Part shown: positions 41,674 to 52,383 of the stretch, piece after piece | How the letters are laid out: each line of letters opens with the position of its first letter | Numbering within the stretch: position 1 is the stretch's first letter | Origin: Parietichytrium sp. I65-24A | Lineage: Eukaryota; Sar; Bigyra; Thraustochytrida; Thraustochytriidae | DNA length: 64,000 bases | Direction of reading: 5' to 3' | Assembly: GCA_012862575.1 (NCBI GenBank) | Contig: BLSF01000038.1 | Span: forward strand, 64,317-128,316 | The notes under the pieces: model-generated | Databases searched by the model: none | The model's input: the letters and a program-made list of their open reading frames with translations, nothing else | Told to the model about the DNA's origin: nothing | Program-made: the position numbers and the translations under genes

Positions 41674-44600
41674 ATGGGACGGTGTGATTGGGCGCGCCTG
41701 CCACTGAGCAACGGGTTCTCGAACAGGAAATTGGCAGAGCGTGTCGATGAGCAAGTCGACAAGTGGTCCGAAGTGGCAGAAACAGGAAACGCGGTGGTGG
41801 AACTGGAGTCTGAGTTCTGGGCCAAGAGGGGATGGAGCAAATGGACTGAGAAAATGCAACAAAAGCTGCAGGACGACAAGCTGACATCCGCGTCCTTAGA
41901 ACAGCACCTCAAGCATTGGATGGAAAAGAGCAAGTTTATCGAAGAGTTGACTGCCGGGGTCGTAGAGGCATTTTCGGAGCCTCTACTGAGTCGCCCGACC
42001 AAACCAGAGGTAATGGGCGTCATCTCTGTGTTACTAAAGATGTTCACTCATGCTGTCAGCTCACACCAGGTTTTCAGCTTACTTGGCCAGAATGTGCTCA
42101 GGATTTCAGAGAGGCGGTTCCACGAAATTTTGACCAACCTAAGCGAAATCCAATGCAAAAGCCAAATTTCCAACGAGTTCTTCAGCAAGAAACACCTCAA
42201 CCAACCGAGGAGCTCCACGCGCATCGCTCCGCCGTCGCAATCGGATCAGGTGTTTGGGGGTGGATACTGGAGGCTTGCCCGTGACCTCTTCTTCCATCCC
42301 TCGTCCGTGCTTTCCGTGACTGTGCGCACCTCGGATGGGCTTGATATAATCCCCACATCTATGCGTATAGAATGTAGAGACGTACAGTCGGGCATACTCC
42401 TCTCCGAGCGCCTCTTCAAAAGTATGGACAGCGTATCAGATTCCATGATTTTCGCTCTAGAGCCGCTGGTTAACGAGTCGAAAACCTGGGAAGGCACCGA
42501 TCGCGCTGTTGTTGTAATACTACATGGTGCTGGCGCGGATCTCTCCAAAGTTGTCAGTTTCCTTTGCGCGGCATCCTTTCAAGTGATCGAGACCGGATCT
42601 CGCGGTCCGTTCAGCTCGGAGTTTCGGTCTGGAGATTCAAGTATTTATGTGGATCCCCTTGGACCTCCGGGGGCGCGTCGAGCAACTAGGGACGAACATG
42701 GAAGAACAGACACGGCTCTAGCCTGGGTCGACGGACGTGGGCACTTTGAGGGTGTCATATACTCTGGAGCTAATCCCGTTGGTGACTTGAATTGGATATA
42801 CCTCCCAGACCCTTGTGAAGCTAAAATGGCTCGCGCATGTGATCAAGGGCAAACTTTAATGTGGTCTCAACTATTTACTCGCTTCAATATTTTGACTCGG
42901 GAGCAGTCTTCGATGGACACCAACCTTTTGTGTTTGGGAAAAGTGACGCCAGGAGTCCTGAGCATCTTTCTCCACGCGTTAGGTCAGGAGGGCAAGAAAA
43001 ACGGGGCATTGGACCCCATCTCACGTGCCTCACATAAACAGGCTCCCGCCAATTACATGTGGGAGAGCTTAGGGCTTATGCTAGGGTGTCTATCGCTCGA
43101 TCCGCCCGACGAGATTTGGCCGAAAAACGCTAGCGCATCGTCTGAACTGAGCAGGGTAGCTGAGCTGGGGTTCGAGGTTTCATCTGGCACTTCGAGTGAT
43201 GAATTTGTTCGATTGTCGGCTTTTCTTGGTGAACTGGAGGGAAGCGAGATGGCGAGCTCGTTTGCGCCGCTAAGCTTGCTGCGCTTTAAGAGCGAGGACG
43301 AGTTCTACAGCCTCTTGAGAATACAGTGCTCGAAAATACTCCCACTCACACTTTTAAGACTGGGAACGACTTTCAAATTGGTAAGCAACGTCGAGCATGT
43401 GGGCTTGCTACACGCTCATGGACTGCCTTCTCATGCGACTGATGAAGGCGATTTCTGTTTGGTTGTGCCAACCTCGCCTTCCGCCATCCCGACTCTGGAC
43501 ACGGCCGACTGGGACTCGCCATTCTGTACTGGGGAATGGGCGAAAGCGACTGACGATGATGTCGTGAAGACTATCAAGGCAGCTGCAATTGAGCTCTCGC
43601 GACAATCTATGACATCAAGGATCGAGAATATTTTCCCGGCTGCTATCGTTTATAACTTTGTTCACATCTCTGCGGAAGACGCAGCTCCCGCACCAGCCAA
43701 AGACATCATGCAGTGCATTTTGGAGCCGTCTCTGGATAATTGGGACGCTCAAGTAAAGCAATTTGAGAGCCTAGTTCCTAGCCTTGCGCACCGATGTCGC
43801 ATTCTACAGCAAACGTGCAGCGGAGTGCAGGATGTCTTGTATGTCTCTGCGGCAGTGTCACAAGAGACAGATCCCGCAGAAATGTACATCACAAAAGTCA
43901 TCCTTGTGCGGATCTCACCCAATTTGATCGCGAACCTTGCATTTGTGAACGAGTACGTTGCGCGCACAGCTGTACCGTGGATGCGAGATCAGCGGTCACC
44001 GATACCGACACACAGCAGCAAGTTGGGAGATCTTTTGGGGCGTTTGGGTCTGGCAACACGTGATTTGAACCAGTATCGTGCATTAGGGATCCAGGTATCG
44101 CAACACCTGGAACGCGGAGCTGAGTCGATACCCTCTACAGCACTGGCACTATTGCCGAGAAATTGTTACTTTGCTGCGCTCAGTGGAAGGGACTCCTTGT
44201 CAGCAGATCATTCAGATTTGCTCGTTGGACCATCTCAAGCGAGGCAAAAACTGCGGCTCTTGGTGGAGCTGTGCAAGTGCGCTGCAACGAGCTTTCGCTT
44301 TTCACAAACACGCCCTCCTGTAACACCGACCATGTTGCTCCCGACCTACAAGACAAGCGTCCGCGCCTCGTTTTTGGGCCTCGACTATGCTGCTCTCAGA
44401 GATTTGATTTTGCTAGCGCCGAATAGCGTCTCTGATACGTCGGCACATCTAAACAACGCATCCAACAGCTCAAGAAATGCAAGTCGAAGCAACGCCAGTG
44501 CTCCAATGACGGCGTCCGATGCCGCAGTTGCGCGTGGGCCGCTTACCATGCCGACCCTGGTTGATCTGGTAAACGAAGAGAGGCCATTCAATCCTCGCAG

Positions 44601-45177
44601 TGATCCTGAGCAGGCTAAACTTGTTCAAGAAGTGTTTGAGAAGATTTCCAAATGCAAGGCGTCTTCCATTTCCCGTGCAGCATTGCTCAACACACCAGAC
44701 TGCAAGTTCTTGAGGCGTACGACTTTCCTCGTTGGACCTCACACACCTTCGCCGGTTCCCATCCCAACAGATGGTTCCAAGCGAATAAGATCTGCTTGCT
44801 GGCTCTGTTGTGTGCTGTGCGAGAATGACATGGACCATGAAAAGAGCAGCAAGAAGTCATTTGGAACCACGCGGTGGTGCGAGGCTTGCGGAGGGATTCC
44901 TCTGTGCACCCAGCCGCGTAAGATGTGGGGTCTCCTGAGCTGTTTTGAAGTGTTTCATGACAAACGAATAGACTCGGTTTGGTCTGGATTTCCCGAGAAG
45001 GGCCTGTGCCCTTGCAGGAATCGCGAGGTAACATGGGGGCGCCCATTCAAGCGTACCGGGCCGGTGGCGAGCGAACACACCAGCCCTTCCTCTCCTCGAG
45101 ATGTGATCCCCTTAGCACACATTTTGGAGGACCCAGGCGAGGTCTATTCTAGTAGAAAGCGACGCAAACGAAAGTGA
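41674..45177 (+). CDS. Large protein of unknown function with a C-terminal piggyBac-type Cys-rich domain
   Basis: The product has 1167 residues from ATG 41674 (G at -3, G at +4). The frame is open to 41611 but begins there with TTG. The N-terminal ~180 residues are helical. The bulk (180-990) has no motif I recognise and no clear transmembrane segment. Residues ~1035-1120 are Cys-rich: SACWLCCVLCENDM, then RWCEACGGIPLC and SCFEVFHDKR. This C-x2-C...WC-x2-C...LC...CF-x2-(F/Y)H pattern resembles the C-terminal zinc-binding domain of piggyBac transposases. The typical piggyBac DDD core was not seen, so it may be a host protein that took over the zinc domain or a convergent zinc ribbon. The tail SSRKRRKRK is a nuclear signal. 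A nuclear DNA- or chromatin-binding role is inferred only. Confidence 0.8.
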   Translation: MGRCDWARLPLSNGFSNRKLAERVDEQVDKWSEVAETGNAVVELESEFWAKRGWSKWTEKMQQKLQDDKLTSASLEQHLKHWMEKSKFIEELTAGVVEAFSEPLLSRPTKPEVMGVISVLLKMFTHAVSSHQVFSLLGQNVLRISERRFHEILTNLSEIQCKSQISNEFFSKKHLNQPRSSTRIAPPSQSDQVFGGGYWRLARDLFFHPSSVLSVTVRTSDGLDIIPTSMRIECRDVQSGILLSERLFKSMDSVSDSMIFALEPLVNESKTWEGTDRAVVVILHGAGADLSKVVSFLCAASFQVIETGSRGPFSSEFRSGDSSIYVDPLGPPGARRATRDEHGRTDTALAWVDGRGHFEGVIYSGANPVGDLNWIYLPDPCEAKMARACDQGQTLMWSQLFTRFNILTREQSSMDTNLLCLGKVTPGVLSIFLHALGQEGKKNGALDPISRASHKQAPANYMWESLGLMLGCLSLDPPDEIWPKNASASSELSRVAELGFEVSSGTSSDEFVRLSAFLGELEGSEMASSFAPLSLLRFKSEDEFYSLLRIQCSKILPLTLLRLGTTFKLVSNVEHVGLLHAHGLPSHATDEGDFCLVVPTSPSAIPTLDTADWDSPFCTGEWAKATDDDVVKTIKAAAIELSRQSMTSRIENIFPAAIVYNFVHISAEDAAPAPAKDIMQCILEPSLDNWDAQVKQFESLVPSLAHRCRILQQTCSGVQDVLYVSAAVSQETDPAEMYITKVILVRISPNLIANLAFVNEYVARTAVPWMRDQRSPIPTHSSKLGDLLGRLGLATRDLNQYRALGIQVSQHLERGAESIPSTALALLPRNCYFAALSGRDSLSADHSDLLVGPSQARQKLRLLVELCKCAATSFRFSQTRPPVTPTMLLPTYKTSVRASFLGLDYAALRDLILLAPNSVSDTSAHLNNASNSSRNASRSNASAPMTASDAAVARGPLTMPTLVDLVNEERPFNPRSDPEQAKLVQEVFEKISKCKASSISRAALLNTPDCKFLRRTTFLVGPHTPSPVPIPTDGSKRIRSACWLCCVLCENDMDHEKSSKKSFGTTRWCEACGGIPLCTQPRKMWGLLSCFEVFHDKRIDSVWSGFPEKGLCPCRNREVTWGRPFKRTGPVASEHTSPSSPRDVIPLAHILEDPGEVYSSRKRRKRK

Positions 45178-45420
45178 AAGCTATACTTTATCTTTTTACA
45201 GCCCTCTTTTACTATCAATCTCTTGACTCTCTCGCTCCAGGGACTGGCGAGCTAGCTAGAGACAGACATCCGGAGTCCCACAACATTAAAATTTCCCTTC
45301 TTCTCTTCTTCTATGTCAGTAGCTAATGATGACTATTTGCTAACATCTTTGTACTGACAGAAACTTACAGAGGAGACCGGTACGCGCAAAGAGAGTACGT
45401 ACGCGCTGTACGATAGCAAG

Positions 45421-45806
45421 ATGGTAAGTGCTAGCGGGAATGATGCGGGAGCTATTGGTGTTGGTGGTGTTGCGCGTCGCGGCTGACGATAGTGTGCGTT
45501 GCGATCCAGGCATCGGACAAATTTAACGTGAACGTGTCCTTTAGCAAAAATTGGGAACACTTGGAGAACAAGTTTGTTGGGACGGGGCATCCTGATGTGA
45601 CCAAGTTCGAATGGGCGGTCAACATGCAGCGTGACTCGCTAGCGTCACATGTTGGGCACGCGGATTTGATGACCTATTTCGCCGTTGTTGAGAACGAGAG
45701 CGTGGAGAGGATGCGGATGAATTTGCTGCAGAAAATGATTCAACCATGTGGCCCTCCACCAAAGAAGTTTGACGAGGATGACGAGGACGAGGAGATGGAA
45801 GGTTGA
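45421..45806 (+). CDS. SF3B5: Splicing factor 3B subunit 5 (SF3b10)
   Basis: Two coding exons: 45421-45423, which is only the ATG, and 45510-45806. The 86-nt intron starts GTAAGT directly after the ATG and ends CCAG after a GGCTGAC branch-like site. The 99-residue product reads WEHLENKFVGTGHPDVTKFE and later GHADLMTYFAVVENES, RMRMNLLQKMIQPCGPP. These match human SF3B5 (LEHLQSKYIGTGHADTTKWE, GHFDLLNYFAIAENES, NLMEKMLQPCGPP) closely. SF3B5 is the small ~10-kDa subunit of the U2 snRNP SF3b complex that recognises the branch site. An acidic DEDDEDEEMEG tail extends beyond the usual end. The 243-bp gap upstream holds its promoter and leader. Confidence 0.95.
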
Positions 45807-46354
45807 ACACTCGAGGAAAACTCGGATTGCCTTTCTTCGCGGCAGGGTGGAGAGAGAGCATTTGTGCATTATTCTAAATATGAAAGAGTTTTTGAAACCA
45901 GTAGCTCTAGTAGAGTATCAATTCACGGTCAGATTTTTTCTCTGTAAACCTTCGAAATGAGAGAGGCGCATCGCAAGAGAGCAGCTTTTCTTTTCTTTGG
46001 GAGCACCGGCCGCATCAGGCCTGCATTTCTTTTGGATAGCGCTCACTCGCTTCGGCGCGTGGTATGGGACTATTTCGTGCAGAGAAAAACTTCCTATCCC
46101 AAAACGCATGTCTAGCTCAGAGAAAAACGACGCCATGGAAGAACTGGTCCCCAAAAAAAAATCTTTGCATACTTATGCTGTGCTACAAACTGTTGATTCG
46201 GTTGCATCAACATAAAAACAAAACCGAGATAGTTTCCAAAAGGCGCACCAACGAACTTGTTGAACTATGTTTGCTCCCCAAGCGAGTACTGCCAAATTTC
46301 ACCAGCCCAAGATCCTTTCCAGAGAATTGAGATTCGTCAGAGCTCAGGGGTCGC
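45807..46354. other. Convergent intergenic gap between SF3B5 and P0; no gene seen
   Basis: A gap of 548 bp between two 3' ends. No ORF with protein-like content and no repeat of note. Confidence 0.5.
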
Positions 46355-47320
46355 TTAGTATGCGCCGCCGTCGCCTCCGAAGAGGCCGCCACCGCCAACA
46401 TCGACATCCTCCTCAGCCTCCTCGGCCTTCTCCTCCTCAGCAGCAGCAGCGCCACCAGGAGCAGCAGCGCTAGAAGCAGCTGCGAGCTTGGCAAGCTCAG
46501 CAGGGTCCATCTTGAGGAGCTTGTCCCACTCTGCCATCTGCTCGAAGGAGTAGTCAGCAGCAGCAGCCACAGCGATGAGGTTGCGGACACCGTTTCCGAC
46601 GGAGTGTGGGAGGGAGGCAAGGGTTGGGTAGCCGATAGCAAGGGAGATGCTTGCGATGTTGCGGCATCCAGCAATGAACTTGGCCTTCATGTCATCAGTG
46701 GTGATGTCGAGAACCTTGGCGTCGAAGATGGCACCGTTGTCGTACACCGACTGAAGAACAAGTCCGTAGGTAAATGGCTTGATTCCGAGCTTCTGAAGAA
46801 GAGCAGCCTCGGATCCTCCGACTGGGTCTCCCTTCTTGATGAGCTTGAGCTCAGACACGATCTCAATCTGTCCCTTGGAAATCTTGGTTGGCACGTTAAG
46901 AGCCTGAAACCACTGGGTCTGACCTGGGTCACATCCGGTTGGTCCTGGTGGAACGATCACATCGCCCTCAGCAACCTGGCCAACGCGAGCAGCAGCTGGC
47001 ACGCGGTTGGTGTCAATGACCTTGCGCACCTCGTTGACATCATCGTTGGTGAAGATGAAGCCAATGTTTCCGACCACGAGTGGCTCGATGACCTGGATTG
47101 GGTGCTCTCCTCCGTGGGACTCGATGAACTCAGCCAGGATGCGGCGCATCATGGTGTTCTTGCCCATGAGCACGATCGCCTTGCCGCGGAGGGCAATGCG
47201 AATCTGCTGGAACTGCTTGCTGCCCACATTGTTCGCGCCGACCACCAAGATCTTGCGGTAGTTCTCCAACAAGCCCTTGGTGCGCTCAAAGTACTCTGCC
47301 TTGCGTTCGCGGGATGGCAT
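46355..47320 (-). CDS. RPLP0: 60S ribosomal stalk protein P0 (uL10)
   Basis: This intronless 321-residue product starts at ATG 47320 (A at -3). P0 anchors the P1/P2 dimers and forms the stalk base that recruits translational GTPases. The uL10 domain is clear: KILVVGANNVGSKQFQQIRI, GKAIVLMGKNTMMRRIL and the P0 insertion VPPGPTGCDPGQTQWFQALN. The C-terminal Ala-rich hinge is followed by an acidic end, EEDVDVGGGGLFGGDGGAY. This keeps a GLF core but lacks the standard eukaryotic SDDDMGFGLFD ending. A highly expressed housekeeping gene is expected; codon use is strongly C/G-ending relative to neighbours. A long open antisense frame overlaps it and is a shadow. Confidence 0.97.
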   Translation of the reverse strand: MPSRERKAEYFERTKGLLENYRKILVVGANNVGSKQFQQIRIALRGKAIVLMGKNTMMRRILAEFIESHGGEHPIQVIEPLVVGNIGFIFTNDDVNEVRKVIDTNRVPAAARVGQVAEGDVIVPPGPTGCDPGQTQWFQALNVPTKISKGQIEIVSELKLIKKGDPVGGSEAALLQKLGIKPFTYGLVLQSVYDNGAIFDAKVLDITTDDMKAKFIAGCRNIASISLAIGYPTLASLPHSVGNGVRNLIAVAAAADYSFEQMAEWDKLLKMDPAELAKLAAASSAAAPGGAAAAEEEKAEEAEEDVDVGGGGLFGGDGGAY

Positions 47321-49639
47321 CTTGACCGGTTACTTGACGTGCTTCACGTTACTGCTCTGCTTCCTTCTCTCTCTCTTCTATCGGGGTGGGGTCCTACCGT
47401 CCAGCGAGTAGAACAATTTAACCACGCCCGCAACTCTTTATCTCTCTGCTCTCTCTCGCTTTCGCGCTCTGCTCCTCTCTCTCCGTCTCCCTTCCTGCCT
47501 CGCCCGACCTCCCACCTCCCTACCGTTTACGCTATGTGGGACCCACTCCAGCTCCTACGCCTGCCAATTCCGACTGCTACTGTTTTGGTTGATTCTGCAT
47601 GTACTCGCCAGTCGAAGGGCCTTTGCTGCCATCCATCAGAGAGTAGGAGTAGCGTAGCGGAATGCACGGGGAGAAAGAGTTAGCAGTGGGATATATGGAG
47701 GCTAGCAATGGGAGTCTCAGGGAGGATACTGTTTGTGGTAGATGGTAAGAGTGGGGTGAATGGGTCTAGGGAAGCGGGACCACTCGTAACGGCGAACAAA
47801 GAAGCGCTTCTTAGGGCTAGGGCAAATTTCGTTATCATTTAGCTACCAATTGCGATAATGTTCCGCTTTGTATCGTGGTATAATCGAGTGCTATCATATG
47901 GTCAGGGTATTGGAGAGTAAGGCGCGACCGTGTCCGTTTTATATAATGAGACGGTGACCGTGACCATCCGGGATGGTGCCATTATTACTCCATTGTGCAA
48001 ATTTCAATTGACAGTGAAGGAGAACGTTGCAAGAACTGACTTCAAGTTCAAAGTTTGGCATTGGATGAATCATGTCACTTGTGATCATTCAGCGTCCACA
48101 AAACATTATGAGCACTTTGCTTGTGTAAAACTCCTGAATCTCTGATTTTGTCATCGTTCCTGCCTCGGCTTCGGAAGCTTCGGGTGACTGAATCAGCTTC
48201 GTGGATGCTCTCTCAACTTAATTCTCTCTTCGAGGTCCTCTACGCCCGATTCTGATACACTCAGTCGTCGATGTGACGGACGGAGTGGTCAAAGTATCTA
48301 CGAACCGGCCTCGAGATCGAGCTCACTGACTGTGAATTCACCAAAGCTTCAAAAGGCTTAAGGTTTTCCTGTCTTGCATGCTTCGATGGAAGTCCAGGCC
48401 GAATTAACTTGAACAAGCGGGCGAGCTTGAGCAACCTGTATGGCATTCGTACTCAGCTTTTCTCTCCACTCGACTACCGGACCAGTGTGGGCACGTGAGG
48501 AGAAGGCAGATTCCCCATCTCCGCAAAGAGATCTAACTTGCGGGATCCATGATGACTCCCACTCTATCGACGGATTCTGACTTTGTTGGAGTTCTGTTAG
48601 GGCACCACGCGAAGCTATACCTGATAGCGAACAGAAAATTCGCGCAACATTCGGGACAAGAAGGAAATTTTTCAATACATTTCGCGGTTCCGAGTCTTGC
48701 GAGGTCGCCAAAATGCGCTCTGCCACCGCCCTTTAACGAACCGCTCACCGTGTATACTAAAGCGGCAGGACTAGGTGTGCGTTGGGTGTACGATCTATTC
48801 CGATAAACGTGCTGCGGCCGCTCTTCAAAAACTGTTTGGCAATTTTTCGCAACTTTGCGAGCAAAGAGATCCCCCTTTCGGTTCTGATTCCCTCGCTTCG
48901 TGGAGATCAATGCTCCTATATTGAAACTTTCTCCGGAGCAAACTAAAGCCCACTTACTTGAGTCGCGGTGACTGGCTGGTGACTCGTTTGTCGATCTTTC
49001 ACACGCGAAAGTCTCCTCCCTCGCGAGTGCCGTATCCATTCACATTCATGGCCGACCACGACCGAAAACGCTGCCAAACCTCCAATCCAAACCATCCCAT
49101 CACACAACGGATCTCCAAAAGGCGGGTTCTGGCAGCAGACGACGACTCGCCGTGTCAGCGCAAACTGGAATCGACCGGCATGAGCGCCGCTCTCTTGCCA
49201 CAACCACGTGCAGCGCAGCCCTGACGCTCGAAGCCTCTATGCCAAAATCACCATCCCATCGCCCCAATCCCCCCAGCAGCAGCTATCTCAAAGCAAGTCC
49301 TGCATCTACATCCACGCCCACCATTCCTCTCGGCCAACTCTTCGCTCTCCAACTCTCCAACGCCGCGTCCACCATCAGTCTGCCTGCGAGGACACCCGTC
49401 CACTGTCCCATTTCATCCCACACAGTTCGTTCATGACGGTTAACTTTCCCACTCCTACCCAATCCAATAGCTGAACCGTTAGGACCTCTTCCCCAAGCTG
49501 CAAAAGCTGCAACCTGCGAGCGCGTCCCAAAAGACTTCGGAACGTCGTCCCCCACAGGTACACTGGGTAGACTGGGTATACGGGTATACGGGTATACGGG
49601 TCCGCGGTAAGGCAGCCTCGGAGGTCGGCGAAGCGGTGA
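47321..49639. other. Long spacer between the P0 and PIH1 genes
   Basis: About 2.3 kb between divergent genes. The first ~200 bp upstream of P0 are purine/pyrimidine-skewed (probable promoter and leader). A short element related to the palindrome at 37.9 kb lies at 47921-47965, next to a CCATCCGGGATGG palindrome. A CGGGTATA repeat (three to four copies) lies at ~49569-49601, just upstream of the PIH1 start. Open frames here (up to 168 codons) look random. Confidence 0.55.
47921..47965. repeat. Short element related to the 37.9-kb inverted repeat
   Basis: Begins GGCGCGACCGTGTCCGTT and ends CGGTGACCGTGACC. The end is the exact reverse complement of GGTCACGGTCACCG at 37870-37883, and the start matches the other flank of that element with few changes; the centre is shorter and lacks the inverted repeat. 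Confidence 0.7.
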
Positions 49640-51336
49640 ATGATGGCGAAAGAAGGCGGGCTGGGAGGGCTGCTAGCGGAAGCTGCGGCGGCAGGGGATG
49701 ATGGAGCGGAAGCGAGATGGGCGACGTACCTTGAGGATCTGAAGAAGAGCGACCCGAAGGAGCACGAGCTGCTCATGCAGGAGCTGGAGCAGTTCGCACA
49801 GCAGCAGCAGAAGGTGCTCGTGAAGGCAGAGGACGGCGCGGACGGCGGGCAGCTCGGAGCTCCCGAGAAGGATATTACGCTCCCGGGAAGGCAGAAGGAC
49901 GAAGAAGGGGTGCGAGTGGTGCCTGAACCCGGGTTCGTGGTGAAGACGAGGGATGAGTCGGGCAAGAAGATATTTGTGAATGTGTGCCAGTCTGATGCTA
50001 TCCGGAATATGGGCACCAAGAAGCAGCTTGCGGTGAGTTGAGTAGTTGTTGCTGTTTGGTCGCAACGATTTAGGTTATTGGTGCTGACCACATGCTGTTG
50101 TTTGGAGTGGCGTAGGAAGATGGTACCGAACAGGAAGGTCTGAGTATTCCTTTGAGTCTCGGCCCTGTTCGCATGGAACAAGATAGCTCTGGAAGTATGT
50201 GCTCAGTGTACGATCTCATCGTCAACCCACAGGTCATCAAGAATTGCAGGGAAGATAAGACCGGTTCCACCCGCACATTCTTGTGTCAATTGGCGCTGCA
50301 GTACGTGGAGCAAAAGTCCAAATCCCGCGTAGATTACCAGTTCAAACTCCCCAAGTTGTTATACAAGGGAGACAAGTCCAATATCCCTCCGCAAATGATC
50401 AGAAAGAATCAGGCTCCAGTTATTGAGGAGGTGGGCTCTGATTCTTCCGCGACGCAAAAGATGATCGCCCAAGCCCTGGGCGAATCATCAGCATCAACAG
50501 TAACAAAGAAGAAAATCAGCGCCCCGATTCAGCTTCAATATTCACTGTCGCGCCACTTCTCCGACGGTACAGAGGAACATTGCGAGGCAGTCTTATCTGA
50601 CCCAGTGATAGAGTCGAAGGTGGAGTCCGATCCGGCTGTTGAGTCGGGCTCAGCTCTGGTGCTTTCGGCCGTCTTGGAAAGGGCAATAGATGAACCGGAG
50701 CTCCTGTCCCAGATCAAGGTCTCTGTCTCTTCAGAGTTTCTGCTCATTAGAATGGAGGGATATTATCATCCGCTCGAGCTATACCTCCCGAGCCCAGTTC
50801 AAGAAGGGGATGTGAAAGCCACGTTGGACGACAAAACGATGTTATTTAGGGTAATTATGCCTATCCAGGCAACCAGTTCCGAAGAGTGGCGTCGCTCCAC
50901 GGAGCCGGACCCTGGCTCACGGCCCTGGCTCCTTCGCCAAGCCCTTCAGTCCTCCGACGACTCCCAGGAGGTCGGCCCAGAACTGCCAGTAGTACAAGCC
51001 TCCAGCGAGAGCGCGAAGAACAAGGAGACTAGCGTTAAAGACGACGATGTGCTTCCGGAAGACCGATTCCACCTCTCGGATATGCTCTCGCAACACATTA
51101 AGGATGAGAGAGAGAGGGAGCGTCAAGAGAAGGTGAAGCGGCATGAGGAAGAGGAGAAGAAAAAGAAGGAGGAAGACGACAAGAAGGCTGAAGAGGAGAG
51201 AAAGCAGGCAATTTACGCAATTCTGTCTCAAGCTGAAACGGAGGTGAAGCGCGAACTTAGTGGAAATCAGAGCAACGTCTCCAGCACTGAAGAGAATGAT
51301 GACAATGAGGAGGAGGAGGAGGATCTCCTTGTGTAA
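49640..51336 (+). CDS. PIH1-domain protein, DNAAF2/Kintoun-like dynein-assembly co-chaperone
   Basis: Exons 49640-50032 and 50116-51336 (83-nt GTGAGT...GTAG intron, phase 0) encode 537 residues. The PIH1 domain covers ~25-220. It includes PGFVVKTRDESGKKIFVNVC, then, across the splice, LSIPLSLGPVRMEQDSSGSM, VYDLIVNPQV and a YQFKLPKLLYKGD end. A variable linker (~230-310) leads to a CS-like beta domain (~320-385: EFLLIRMEGYYHPLELYLPS). A highly charged coiled coil and acidic tail follow. PIH1 proteins work with HSP90 and R2TP-like complexes; the Kintoun/PIH1D subfamilies preassemble axonemal dynein arms in the cytoplasm. This supports a motile-cilium stage. Subfamily assignment by eye is tentative; R2TP PIH1D1 is the alternative. 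The second ATG (49643) is equally usable. Confidence 0.88.
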
Positions 51337-51561
51337 CCTACACTTCACTTTGTGAGAAGTGCCGCTTCGGTATGCGGGACCGCATCTGGGATTGCCGGAA
51401 TTTTTGTATAGCGCAATCATAAACAAGCACACAGCCAAAGTTTAAGGCAAGAAGACACTGGTACTGTACAACTTTTGAATTCACATGTCAATCAGTTTAT
51501 TACCACATTACATTGCAACTTAGGAAGGGGGAGACAAGTCTGGTCCACGACGCAATCTGCG

Positions 51562-52383
51562 TCAATTGGCGCAAAGTTCGTCGGAATTGTTGTTCGTTGA
51601 CCCCCGCTCAAAGGCAATCATCGATTCCTCCTTCCCTTCACTACATGAACTGCTCATTCCCACCTCTCTTAGTAGCTCTTGCTCTAGCTCCTCGTACACT
51701 GAGCGCTGATCCTCAAGAGCTGCCTTTAGCTTTTCGATCCACACTTGCTCCGAAGCCTCCAGTCTTGCGATAGTGCTTTGCAATTTGCGATTTGCAGTCC
51801 GTTTCGCAATAAGCTCCTTCTTGGCGTCTTCCACTCGTTTTAAGGCCTCTTGTTCTTTGGCCCTTTCTTCACCCTTCTTCTTGCGCAGTGCTTCAAGCTT
51901 GCGCTCCTGGACTTTCTTCTTCGTTTCCTCCTCTTGAATCTGTTTCACCAACTCATTGCGTCGCTTCAGCTTTAGGCGCTGCTCTCGAAGCTTCTCTGCC
52001 TCTTGCTGAGCCTCCTCCTCCTTTTGCTTGCGACTTTCGAGAAGCTTTTTTCGGGCCAACTCTTGCTGCGCTTTTATCTCACGGCTCCGGTCAGTGGATG
52101 ATCCGTACGAGCTCCGTTTCGCTCTTTCCCGCTCCTCCTTTTGAGCAGCAATCTTCTCTTTCATGCGCTTGACCTCGTCTGCTCGCGAGCTCGTTTCATT
52201 TGCTTTTTTCTTTGCTTTGCTCAGCTCCATCTGCAGGTGCCGAATTCTGTTTTTCAGGAGCTGCTCATCTTCCTCTAGCACCTTCTTCCGCTTCGGCACG
52301 TCTCGCAGGTTCTCCAGCATCTCTTGCAACTGCGCTCCATCGCGAGCTCCTGCGCTGTCGGCGGCCTTGCCTTCTTCCGACAT
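51562..52383 (-). CDS. Coiled-coil protein of unknown function
   Basis: This intronless 273-residue product starts at ATG 52383. Residues ~15-240 are nearly continuous charged heptad-type sequence rich in Lys, Glu, Arg and Gln (for example QEEETKKKVQERKLEALRKK), predicted to form long coiled coils. There is a short Ser-rich break at ~90-100 and a Ser/Asn-rich tail. No catalytic or targeting motif is visible. It is convergent with the PIH1 gene and divergent from the EF-hand gene. A structural role at cytoskeleton or cilium would fit but is not shown. Confidence 0.8.
   Translation of the reverse strand: MSEEGKAADSAGARDGAQLQEMLENLRDVPKRKKVLEEDEQLLKNRIRHLQMELSKAKKKANETSSRADEVKRMKEKIAAQKEERERAKRSSYGSSTDRSREIKAQQELARKKLLESRKQKEEEAQQEAEKLREQRLKLKRRNELVKQIQEEETKKKVQERKLEALRKKKGEERAKEQEALKRVEDAKKELIAKRTANRKLQSTIARLEASEQVWIEKLKAALEDQRSVYEELEQELLREVGMSSSCSEGKEESMIAFERGSTNNNSDELCAN

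Noticed and set aside
46604-47683. 359-codon plus-strand frame over P0
   Set aside because: Antisense shadow of the strongly codon-biased RPLP0 gene.
48533-49039. 168-codon minus-strand frame
   Set aside because: No recognisable domain or protein-like composition.
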